Part shown: one piece after another, positions 6,569 to 12,703 of the stretch
How the letters are laid out: every line of letters begins with the position of its first letter
Position numbering within the stretch: the first letter of the stretch is position 1
Origin: JANMCE01 sp031360915
Lineage (GTDB): Bacteria > Actinomycetota > Acidimicrobiia > Acidimicrobiales > Ilumatobacteraceae
DNA length: 12,703 nucleotides
NCBI GenBank assembly: GCA_031360915.1
Contig: JANMCE010000380.1
Span: 1 to 12,703 of the forward strand
Direction of reading: 5' to 3'
Program-made: the position numbers and the translations under genes
Notes under the pieces: generated by a model
Database searches by the model: none
Told to the model about the DNA's origin: nothing
The model's input: the letters and a program-made list of their open reading frames with translations, nothing else

Positions 6569-7821
6569 GACAGACGGCGCACGTCCCAACTGCGGCGGAT
6601 TCGCACGCCATGACTACTGTGAGAAATGTGGAAAACGAGATCTCATCCGTTGCCCGTACATCCCGGCGGAGCGCAGCGGTCGTGCTTGGCGGGCTTGTGC
6701 TCGCCCTCACGGGCTGCGCCACGAACGCCCCGCAGGACACCTGGAAGCCCAGCGGAAAGTACGCCCGCAGCATCGACAATCTGCAGGAGCCCATTTTCAT
6801 TGCTGCCGGGGTTGTTGGCCTCATCGTCGCGGCAGCGGTGGCCTACTGCATCGTGAAGTTCCGCGAGCGTCCGGGTCACGATTCCATTCCGCATCAGTCG
6901 CACGGTAACCCGAAGGTCGAAATCAGCCTGACGGCGCTGTCAGCGGCCATCCTGCTTGTTGTTGCGGTTCCCACCGTCAACACGCTGTTCGAGATCTCGA
7001 ACCGTCCGAAGGACACGGCGCTCGAAGTTACCGTTATCGGTCAGCAGTGGTGGTGGGAGTTCCAGTACAAGACAGCCGGCATGGAAGGCATCGTGACGGC
7101 CACCGACCTGGTCATCCCGGTCGGCAAGAAGGTGCGCCTCAGCGTCACCTCCCGAGACGTTATTCACTCCTTCTGGATTCCGAAGCTGAACGGCAAGCGT
7201 GACGCCGTTCCCAACCGCGTGCAACCCCTCAACATGGAAGCCACAACGCCCGGCATCTACGAAGGGCAATGCACCGAGTTCTGCGGGCTCTCCCACGCCA
7301 ACATGCGTCAGCGTGTGGTGGCTCTCACGGACGCCGACTTTGCGACGTGGGTTGCTAACCAGCTCAAGCCGGCCGCCAAACCTACGGCCGACTCACTCGA
7401 GGCGAAGGGCGAAACTACATTCATTCAGAATTGTGCCCGCTGCCACCAGGTCAGCGGCCTGGTTGACGACAAGGGCGTTCCGCAGAATTCGAAGGCCGAC
7501 GAGCAGCTTGTATCCGGGGCCGCTCCGAACCTCACCCACCTCATGAGCCGTTCGGTGTTCGCTGGCGGGATGTTCGATCTCAGCCTGCGCAGTGAGGCGT
7601 GCAACGCCAAGACGGCTCCGTACACCGCTGGTCTTCCCACCGGGACACCTGATGGTTGTCTCAACCGGGCCGATCTCGAGGCCTGGCTGCGCAACGCACC
7701 GGCCGTGAAACCGATGTACTCGATTCAGAACAAAGACAAGCTCTATCGCGGCATGCCCAATCTCAACCTCTCCGAGGCGCAGATTGACGAGCTGGTCGCC
7801 TACCTGACGACGTTGAAGTAG
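6565..7821 (+). CDS. ctaC: Cytochrome c oxidase subunit II with fused cytochrome c (caa3 type)
   Basis: A 418-residue subunit II, the electron entry point of the oxidase. It has a lipoprotein signal with lipobox LTGC (Cys51), two transmembrane helices (about 77-97 and 121-141), the QQWWWEF motif (160-166) and a CuA cupredoxin domain with all ligands: H201, C236, E238, C240, H244 and M247. A C-terminal class I cytochrome c follows (about 276-418), with CARCH (290-294) and the likely axial Met397 in RGMPNL, making this a caa3-type enzyme able to accept electrons through its own heme c. The cytochrome part is somewhat long and has an extra Cys pair (C346, C365) that could form a disulfide. ATG 6565 overlaps the upstream TGA; ATG 6610 is an alternative that still gives a complete signal sequence. 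No good Shine-Dalgarno site precedes either start. Confidence 0.93.
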   Translation: MRQTAHVPTAADSHAMTTVRNVENEISSVARTSRRSAAVVLGGLVLALTGCATNAPQDTWKPSGKYARSIDNLQEPIFIAAGVVGLIVAAAVAYCIVKFRERPGHDSIPHQSHGNPKVEISLTALSAAILLVVAVPTVNTLFEISNRPKDTALEVTVIGQQWWWEFQYKTAGMEGIVTATDLVIPVGKKVRLSVTSRDVIHSFWIPKLNGKRDAVPNRVQPLNMEATTPGIYEGQCTEFCGLSHANMRQRVVALTDADFATWVANQLKPAAKPTADSLEAKGETTFIQNCARCHQVSGLVDDKGVPQNSKADEQLVSGAAPNLTHLMSRSVFAGGMFDLSLRSEACNAKTAPYTAGLPTGTPDGCLNRADLEAWLRNAPAVKPMYSIQNKDKLYRGMPNLNLSEAQIDELVAYLTTLK

Positions 7822-7832
7822 GAGCGGCAACC

Positions 7833-9803
7833 ATGGCAATCATTGAACGTCCTCGAGAACTGGCGCCCACTTCTTTCGTGTCGCCGAAGCAGGCCGCCGG
7901 CAGCTTCCATCGCCCGGTGCAAACCAAGGGCTGGAAGAGCTGGTTCTTTACCGTCGACCACAAGAAGCTCGGCATCATGTACGGCGCAGCCGCCATGTTC
8001 TTCTTCCTCGTCGGCGGCATCGAAGCCCTCCTGATCCGCATTCAGTTGGCGCAGCCCAACGGCAAGTTCGTGAATGCGCAGCTCTACAACGAACTGTTCA
8101 CCACCCACGGCACCACCATGGTGTTCCTCTTCGTCATGCCTATGGCGGCCGCATTCGCCAACTACTTCGTGCCGCTGCAGATCGGTGCCCGAGACGTTGC
8201 GTTCCCCCGCATGAACGCCTTCGGGTTCTGGTGCTTCCTGTCTGGTGGCATCTTCCTGTACCTGTCACCGCTGCTCGGGGGATTGCCTGACGGTGGCTGG
8301 TTCGCCTACGCCCCGAATACCGGCCCCATCTTCTCGCCCAGCCACGGTATGGACTTTTGGGCGCTCGCCCTCCAGATCACCGGTATTGCTTCGCTCACCG
8401 GTTCCATCAACCTCATCGTCACCATCCTCAACATGCGGGCGCCCGGCATGAAGATGATGATGATGCCGGTGTTCACCTGGATGGTCCTGGTCATTCAGTT
8501 CCTGCTGGTGTTCGCCATTCCGGTCATCACCGTTGCCCTGTTCCTCCTCACCTTCCAGCGGCGGTTCGGGGCCACGTTCTTCGATGTGAAAGCCGGTGCC
8601 GACCCATTGCTCTGGCAGCACCTGTTCTGGCTCTTCGGCCATCCCGAGGTGTACATCTTAATTTTGCCCAGCTTCGGCATCGTGTCCGAAGTGCTACCTG
8701 TCTTCGCCAAGAAGCCGCTGTTCGGTTACAAGTTCGTGGTGTTCTCCGGTGCAGCCATCGGCTTCATGGGCTGGGGCGTGTGGGCTCACCACATGTTCGC
8801 CTCCGGCCTCGGCCCCATCTCGGTCATGGTGTTCTCACTCACAACCATGTTCATCGCAGTGCCGACCGGCGTGAAGATCATCAACTGGGTCGGCACGCTA
8901 TGGGGTGGCACGCTGCGCTTCACCACCGCCATGCTCTTCGCTATCGGGCTCATCGTGGAGTTCACCATCGGCGGACTGTCGGGAGTTACCCACGCGGTGT
9001 CCCCGTCCGACACGCAGCAGACCGACACGTATTACATCATCGCCCACTTCCACTACGTGCTCTTCGGTGGCGCCGTGTTCGGGTTGTTCTCCGGGTTCTA
9101 CTACTGGTGGCCCAAGGTTTTCGGTCGGATGCTCGATGAGAAGTTGGGCAAGGTCAACTTCTGGCTGATGGTCATCGGCACCAACTTCACCTTTGGGCCT
9201 ATGCATATCGTCGGTCTGCAGGGTCAGCCCCGCCGCATGTACACCTACAAGGCTGGCTACGGCTTCGGTCCCTGGAACTTGGTCGAAACCATCGGCTCGT
9301 TCATCATCGCAATTGCGGTCGGCACTTTCCTTTGGAACGTCGTCAAGACCAACGGCATCACCGGCAAGAAGCCCCGCACCGCACCGCTCGACCCATGGGA
9401 TGCGCGCACGTACGAGTGGATGACGACCAGCCCGCCCAAGGAACACAACTTCGACTCCATCGTGGTCGTGTCGCATCTGGACGAGTTCTTCCACCGGAAA
9501 TACGCCGAGGATGCCAACGGCAACATGGTGAAGGTTGCCACCGCCGAGGAGATTCTGGCCGACCAGATTGCCCACGCCGACAAACACATCCACATGCCGT
9601 CGCCGTCGTACTGGCCGCTGGTGTTGGCTGTCTCGCTGCCCATCATTGCGCTGGGAGTCATCTTCAGCACGTACCTCGCCGTTGTCGGCGGCGCCCTCTG
9701 CGTGATGGCCGCCTACGGCTGGGCCATCGAGCCAGCCACTGCCGATGATAGCGATTTCGAAAATCCTGTGGGCCCATCAACCGAGGTAGCTCTTCATGTC
9801 TGA
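7833..9803 (+). CDS. ctaD: Cytochrome c oxidase subunit I (catalytic)
   Basis: A 656-residue catalytic subunit that binds heme a, heme a3 and CuB and reduces oxygen with proton pumping. The ligands are all present: H92 in TTHGTTM, H270 in HPEVY with E272 and the cross-link Tyr Y274, H319-H320 in WAHHMF, and H405/H407 in AHFHYV. K348 in PTGVKIINW is the K-channel lysine. Glu272 in HPEVY marks an A1-type heme-copper oxidase. Beyond the usual 12 helices there is a hydrophilic segment (about 535-590) and an extra two-helix hairpin (about 591-633) beginning SYWPLVLA, which resembles a fused CtaF-type hairpin and makes the protein longer than a minimal subunit I. AGGAG (7820-7824) lies 8 nt before ATG 7833. 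The 3' end overlaps ctaE by 8 bp. Confidence 0.98.
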   Translation: MAIIERPRELAPTSFVSPKQAAGSFHRPVQTKGWKSWFFTVDHKKLGIMYGAAAMFFFLVGGIEALLIRIQLAQPNGKFVNAQLYNELFTTHGTTMVFLFVMPMAAAFANYFVPLQIGARDVAFPRMNAFGFWCFLSGGIFLYLSPLLGGLPDGGWFAYAPNTGPIFSPSHGMDFWALALQITGIASLTGSINLIVTILNMRAPGMKMMMMPVFTWMVLVIQFLLVFAIPVITVALFLLTFQRRFGATFFDVKAGADPLLWQHLFWLFGHPEVYILILPSFGIVSEVLPVFAKKPLFGYKFVVFSGAAIGFMGWGVWAHHMFASGLGPISVMVFSLTTMFIAVPTGVKIINWVGTLWGGTLRFTTAMLFAIGLIVEFTIGGLSGVTHAVSPSDTQQTDTYYIIAHFHYVLFGGAVFGLFSGFYYWWPKVFGRMLDEKLGKVNFWLMVIGTNFTFGPMHIVGLQGQPRRMYTYKAGYGFGPWNLVETIGSFIIAIAVGTFLWNVVKTNGITGKKPRTAPLDPWDARTYEWMTTSPPKEHNFDSIVVVSHLDEFFHRKYAEDANGNMVKVATAEEILADQIAHADKHIHMPSPSYWPLVLAVSLPIIALGVIFSTYLAVVGGALCVMAAYGWAIEPATADDSDFENPVGPSTEVALHV

Positions 9804-10470
9804 ACTGCTCGACACCGTGACCGACCACGGCCAGGACGGCCCCGACGCTCACAACGATAATGTGCCCGCTGGGCACGCGGACGACGGCCACGCCGAGCAT
9901 GGCGCCCATGGCAGCTCGGGCTTGTCCAACAACAAGCTGGCCATGTGGCTGTTCCTCGGCTCTGACTGCCTGCTGTTCGGTGGTTTGATCTCCACCTACA
10001 TGCTCTACCGCGGTCGGGTGCAGCGAGGCCCGAATCCGAACGAGCTCTACAACATCCCGTTCACCTCCGTGTCGTCGTTCGTACTGCTGATGAGCTCGCT
10101 CACCATGGTGCTTGCAGTAACGGCGGCCGGACGCAACGACGATCGTCGTATGCGGATTTGGTTGTGTACCACCGCCTTCCTCGGCTCATTGTTCGTTGGT
10201 GCCCAGGTGTTCGAGTTCCGCTCGTTCTATCTGAAGGGCCTCGGGTTCACCACCAACCTGTTCGGCTCCAGCTTCTTCACGCTCACCGGTTTCCACGGCG
10301 TGCACGTCAGTCTCGGTGTCATCATGCTGTTGTCCATCGTAGGTATGACGCTGCGCGGCAAGATCCCCGGTCGTAAGGCCGAAGTGGTGGAGCTGATTGG
10401 TCTGTACTGGCACTTCGTCGACATCGTGTGGATCGTGATCTTCACCCTCGTCTACCTGATCCCGTCCTAA
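9796..10470 (+). CDS. ctaE: Cytochrome c oxidase subunit III
   Basis: A 224-residue subunit III with five predicted helices. Family residues are present: E140 in AQVFEF, H167 and H170 in GFHGVHV, and the C-terminal YWHFVDIVW (204-212). Subunit III binds no redox cofactor; it stabilises subunit I and sits near the oxygen and proton uptake routes. The N-terminal 40 residues are hydrophilic and carry six His (11, 19, 27, 32, 35, 38) among Asp and Gly, a possible metal-binding tail. GAGG (9783-9786) lies 9 nt before ATG 9796, inside the end of ctaD, so translation is probably coupled. Confidence 0.96.
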   Translation: MSELLDTVTDHGQDGPDAHNDNVPAGHADDGHAEHGAHGSSGLSNNKLAMWLFLGSDCLLFGGLISTYMLYRGRVQRGPNPNELYNIPFTSVSSFVLLMSSLTMVLAVTAAGRNDDRRMRIWLCTTAFLGSLFVGAQVFEFRSFYLKGLGFTTNLFGSSFFTLTGFHGVHVSLGVIMLLSIVGMTLRGKIPGRKAEVVELIGLYWHFVDIVWIVIFTLVYLIPS

Positions 10471-10480
10471 GGTTGATGCC

Positions 10481-10825
10481 ATGACCGCAGCAGTAGAAGC
10501 GCACAACGAGCACGTCGCCCCAGCCCACGCTCACGCCGGCGAGCACAGCTGGACCGACAAGAAGTACGTGATGGTGGCGATCTACCTGGCCATCATGACT
10601 GCGGTCGAAGTCGCGCTGTCGTATATCCACCCGTCGTTCGCCCCGTGGCTGCCGACGGTGCTGCTCATTGCCATCATGATCGTGAAGTTCGTGACCGTGG
10701 TGCTGTTCTTCATGCACCTCCGGTTCGACGACAAGATGTTTGGCCGTCTGTTCTGGAGCGGTCTCATCCTGGCCGTTGTCGTCTACGTGGCAGCACTCAC
10801 CACGTTCCAGCTCTGGTCGAGTTGA
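10481..10825 (+). CDS. Cytochrome c oxidase subunit IV, small prokaryotic type
   Basis: A 114-residue protein with three predicted helices (about 27-49, 58-79, 90-110) and the FFMHLRFD motif (77-83) typical of the COX4_pro family (PF03626), small accessory subunits of caa3/bo3 oxidases. Its N-terminus is also His-rich (H8, H11, H16, H18, H22). AAGG (10469-10472) lies 8 nt before ATG 10481 and overlaps the ctaE stop. The operon therefore encodes this type of subunit IV as well as the CtaF-like protein at 5465. Confidence 0.9.
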   Translation: MTAAVEAHNEHVAPAHAHAGEHSWTDKKYVMVAIYLAIMTAVEVALSYIHPSFAPWLPTVLLIAIMIVKFVTVVLFFMHLRFDDKMFGRLFWSGLILAVVVYVAALTTFQLWSS

Positions 10826-10839
10826 AGGAAGGCGGCGTC

Positions 10840-11763
10840 ATGCTGGCCGCACATTTGAACCCCTCGCCGGACATCTGGCATTTTCGAGCGCACCCCGAAG
10901 TGTGGCTCCTCATTGCCGGTTTGGCCGCAGCGTACATCTACACCGTTGGCGTGATTGGCCCGAAGATGGTGCCGGTCGGAACACCGACCATCACGACTCG
11001 TCAGCGCAACTGTTTCATTGGCGGTCTCGGCCTGTTGTGGCTTGTTTCCGACTACCCCGTGCACGATCTGGCCGAGCAATACCTGTACAGCGTGCACATG
11101 GTGCAGCACATGGCCATGTCGTATTTTGTGCCGCCGCTGATGCTCCTCGCGACGCCTACCTGGATGGCTCGCCTGCTCATCGGCGACGGCAAAGTGCACC
11201 GCAGCATCCGCACGATGAGCAGCCCGGTTGTTGCCGGCGTGGCGTTCAACGGATGGCTCATGGTCACCCATATCCCGTACATGGTGAACCTGTCCAGCAC
11301 CAACGGTGTGCTGCATTACTGTATGCACTTTGTGCTGGTGTTCACCTCGCTTATGATGTGGATGCCCCTGTGCGGCCCCCTCCCCGAGTTCCGGCGTGGT
11401 CCCGGTGCCCAGATGATCTACCTGTTCGCCATGTCGGTCGTGCCGACCGTACCAGCGGCCTGGCTTACCTTTGCCGAGGGTGCCGTCTACAAGGTTTACG
11501 ACCACCCGATCCGGGCCTTCGGTATGACCGTGGCCAATGATCAGCAGACCGCTGGCGTCATCATGAAGGTCGGTGGCTCGGCCTTCTTGTGGGTACTGAT
11601 CGCCAGGTTGTTCTTCAAGCGCTTCATGCCCACCACCGAGGGCGACCATGCATTCCGCAAGCTGGAAGACGTCGTGCCACTGTCCTCCCAGCTACTCACG
11701 TACGGTGAAGTGACCGACGCGTTCTCGCAGTCGGAACCCGCAGTCGAGAGTCATTTGAGCTAA
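10840..11763 (+). CDS. ctaG: Cytochrome c oxidase assembly protein, Caa3_CtaG family
   Basis: A 307-residue polytopic membrane protein of the Caa3_CtaG family (PF09678), linked to delivery of copper to caa3 oxidase. The sequence shows about seven helices and the family's His/Met-rich patches: the HMVQHMAMSYF region (84-94), HYCMHF (about 161-166) and DQQTAGVIMKVGG (about 233-245). AAGGAAGG (10825-10832) lies 7 nt before ATG 10840, the best Shine-Dalgarno site in the operon. An in-frame start at 10645 is rejected because it would cover most of the subunit IV gene with low-complexity sequence. It is the last gene of the operon, and no clear terminator follows. Confidence 0.93.
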   Translation: MLAAHLNPSPDIWHFRAHPEVWLLIAGLAAAYIYTVGVIGPKMVPVGTPTITTRQRNCFIGGLGLLWLVSDYPVHDLAEQYLYSVHMVQHMAMSYFVPPLMLLATPTWMARLLIGDGKVHRSIRTMSSPVVAGVAFNGWLMVTHIPYMVNLSSTNGVLHYCMHFVLVFTSLMMWMPLCGPLPEFRRGPGAQMIYLFAMSVVPTVPAAWLTFAEGAVYKVYDHPIRAFGMTVANDQQTAGVIMKVGGSAFLWVLIARLFFKRFMPTTEGDHAFRKLEDVVPLSSQLLTYGEVTDAFSQSEPAVESHLS

Positions 11764-11869
11764 TTTCCTCACCGTCGGTGCTGGGCAAGAACCTTTCCTT
11801 ACGGAAGTCACACGGCCTGCTGAATCCTCCTAGATTCCATCAAGATGGCGCACGGCAAGGCTGGGCGTC
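11764..11869 (+). promoter_or_regulatory. Intergenic region with candidate promoter for the surface-repeat protein gene
   Basis: In this 106-bp gap, GTCACA (11807-11812) and TAGATT (11831-11836) each match the sigma-70-type consensus at four of six positions, with an 18-bp spacer. A transcript from here would start about 25 nt before GTG 11870. TTTCC-TTAC-GGAAG (about 11794-11807) makes only a weak stem with no T-run, so it is not called a terminator. Confidence 0.3.
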
Positions 11870-12703
11870 GTGCTCAACCCCGGTCGATTCGCTCGCAGAA
11901 CTCGCCCGTTCGGAGCCGCACTGGTTGTTCTTTCTGTTTCGCTCGGTGGTGGCCTGAGTCCCTCCCGGCCAGCGATGGCAGCGCCGATCTCGGCAACCTC
12001 GCGGTTCGTTCCGTTGACCCCCACCCGGCTGTTTGATTCCCGAACCGCGAGCGAACGCGTCTCGGCCGGTAAGACGCTGTTCTTCGCCGTGGACCCGTCC
12101 GTGGCCACCAGCGCTACCGCCGTGGTCGTGAACCTGACGGCCGTGCACCCCGACGGGCCCGGCTTCCTGACCGCCTATCCCGCCGACCGCGATCGTCCGC
12201 AGAGTTCGAACCTCAACGTCAGCCGGCCCGACCAGACCGTTGCCAACCTGGCCACCGTTCCCGTTGATGGGCAAGGCCGCTTCGCCGTCTACGCGTCCGT
12301 TCCCACCGATCTGATCGTTGATGTGTTTGGCGTCTATCAGGCCGCAACCCAGGCCACCGCTGGTCGCCTGGTGCCGCTCGCACCGACCCGCGTGTTTGAC
12401 ACTCGGAATAGTCGCGCCCCTTTCGCGGCGGGTGAGAGTCGGATGGTTGACCTGACGCCTGTTGTTCCGCGAACGGCTGCGGCCGTCGTGCTCAACCTCA
12501 CGGTCACCACCACGCCAGCGTCGGGCTTCTTCACCGTATGGGCCGCTGGTGGCGAGCGACCCAACACGTCGAATCTGAACGTCGCAAGCTCGGGCGACAC
12601 GGTGGCCAATCAGGTGATCGTGCCGATCCGTGACGGCGCCGTCAACGTCTTCAGCCAGTCGGGTGGTGAAGTGATCGTTGATGTCGACGGTTACTTCACC
12701 GGC
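11870..12703 (+). CDS. Secreted protein with tandem ~120-residue surface repeats (partial)
   Basis: Open from GTG 11870 to the window edge (278 codons), C-terminus missing. The N-terminus is a signal peptide: basic MLNPGRFARRTRPF, a hydrophobic core (15-28) and a likely cleavage at AMA-A (36-38). Two copies of a ~120-residue unit follow. Unit 1 (about 45-157) begins RFVPLTPTRLFDSR and ends IVDVFGVY; unit 2 (166-278) begins RLVPLAPTRVFDTR and ends IVDVDGYF, each with an internal VVNLT/VLNLT strand and SNLNV. This repeat type, with the pattern PTRxxDTR...LNxT...SNLN...VDVxGYF, is frequent in secreted or cell-surface proteins of Actinobacteria, where its function is mostly unknown. The frame has a stop at 11831-11833, leaving GTG 11870 as the only plausible start; AAGG (11857-11860) lies 9 nt before it. 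The overlapping ATG 11845 frame ends early and is not used. Confidence 0.85.
   Translation, partial: MLNPGRFARRTRPFGAALVVLSVSLGGGLSPSRPAMAAPISATSRFVPLTPTRLFDSRTASERVSAGKTLFFAVDPSVATSATAVVVNLTAVHPDGPGFLTAYPADRDRPQSSNLNVSRPDQTVANLATVPVDGQGRFAVYASVPTDLIVDVFGVYQAATQATAGRLVPLAPTRVFDTRNSRAPFAAGESRMVDLTPVVPRTAAAVVLNLTVTTTPASGFFTVWAAGGERPNTSNLNVASSGDTVANQVIVPIRDGAVNVFSQSGGEVIVDVDGYFTG

Noticed and set aside
10783..11649. Long open frames on the minus strand opposite the oxidase genes (also 1736-2458, 4128-4814, 5708-6358, 8898-9593)
   Set aside because: They mirror well-supported plus-strand genes, are rich in His/Gly/Arg/Gln without any domain pattern, and are the usual antisense shadows in high-GC DNA.
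11790..11810. Possible terminator after ctaG
   Set aside because: The stem is only four to five pairs with no T-run following, so it does not meet the form of an intrinsic terminator.
1..12703. CRISPR arrays, tRNA or rRNA genes, insertion sequences, attachment sites
   Set aside because: Scanned for by eye; no regularly spaced repeats, cloverleaf-like segments, transposase motifs or terminal inverted repeats were seen.

Overview
The window looks like chromosomal DNA from a high-GC actinobacterium, probably of the class Acidimicrobiia (inference). The pointers are a caa3-type oxidase operon with an actinobacterial CtaF-like subunit, a Caa3_CtaG-family assembly protein, ATGA start/stop couplings, weak Shine-Dalgarno sites, and a secreted protein built of a surface repeat common in Actinobacteria. 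All protein comparisons were made by eye.

Layout: (1) 1-1103, minus strand: a DUF1800 protein, cut by the left edge. (2) 1104-1190: a compact divergent regulatory region with four TTCATG elements, two of them forming an 11-bp tandem repeat. (3) 1191-3025: an OmpR/PhoB-type response regulator and a histidine kinase overlapping by ATGA. (4) 3026-3269: a spacer rich in the pentamer TCGCT, with a 13-bp direct repeat and a hairpin just before the next gene. (5) 3270-11763: eight tightly packed plus-strand genes forming a cytochrome oxidase operon. (6) 11870 to the right edge: a secreted protein with two copies of a ~120-residue repeat, cut by the edge.

The last five genes of the operon form an ordinary caa3 oxidase set: CtaC (CuA domain plus a C-terminal cytochrome c), CtaD (all six metal-ligand histidines present), CtaE, a small subunit IV, and CtaG (copper insertion). 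The first three genes are unusual. They are intact, full-length paralogues of subunit I, subunit III and an actinobacterial CtaF-like subunit. The subunit I paralogue keeps the fold motifs but, in a by-eye alignment with the intact CtaD of the same operon, has lost five of the six heme/copper histidines, the Glu and Tyr of the active site, and the K-channel Lys. The subunit III paralogue has lost the conserved Glu and both His of the family. The third protein carries extra membrane segments and an extracytoplasmic domain after its CtaF-like part. I infer a redox-inactive 'pseudo-oxidase' membrane complex made together with the real oxidase. Its function cannot be read from the sequence, and I do not know of a described system like it.

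The two-component system upstream may control itself and the divergent gene through the TTCATG elements. I see no such element in the spacer before the oxidase operon, so control of that operon by this system is not supported here.
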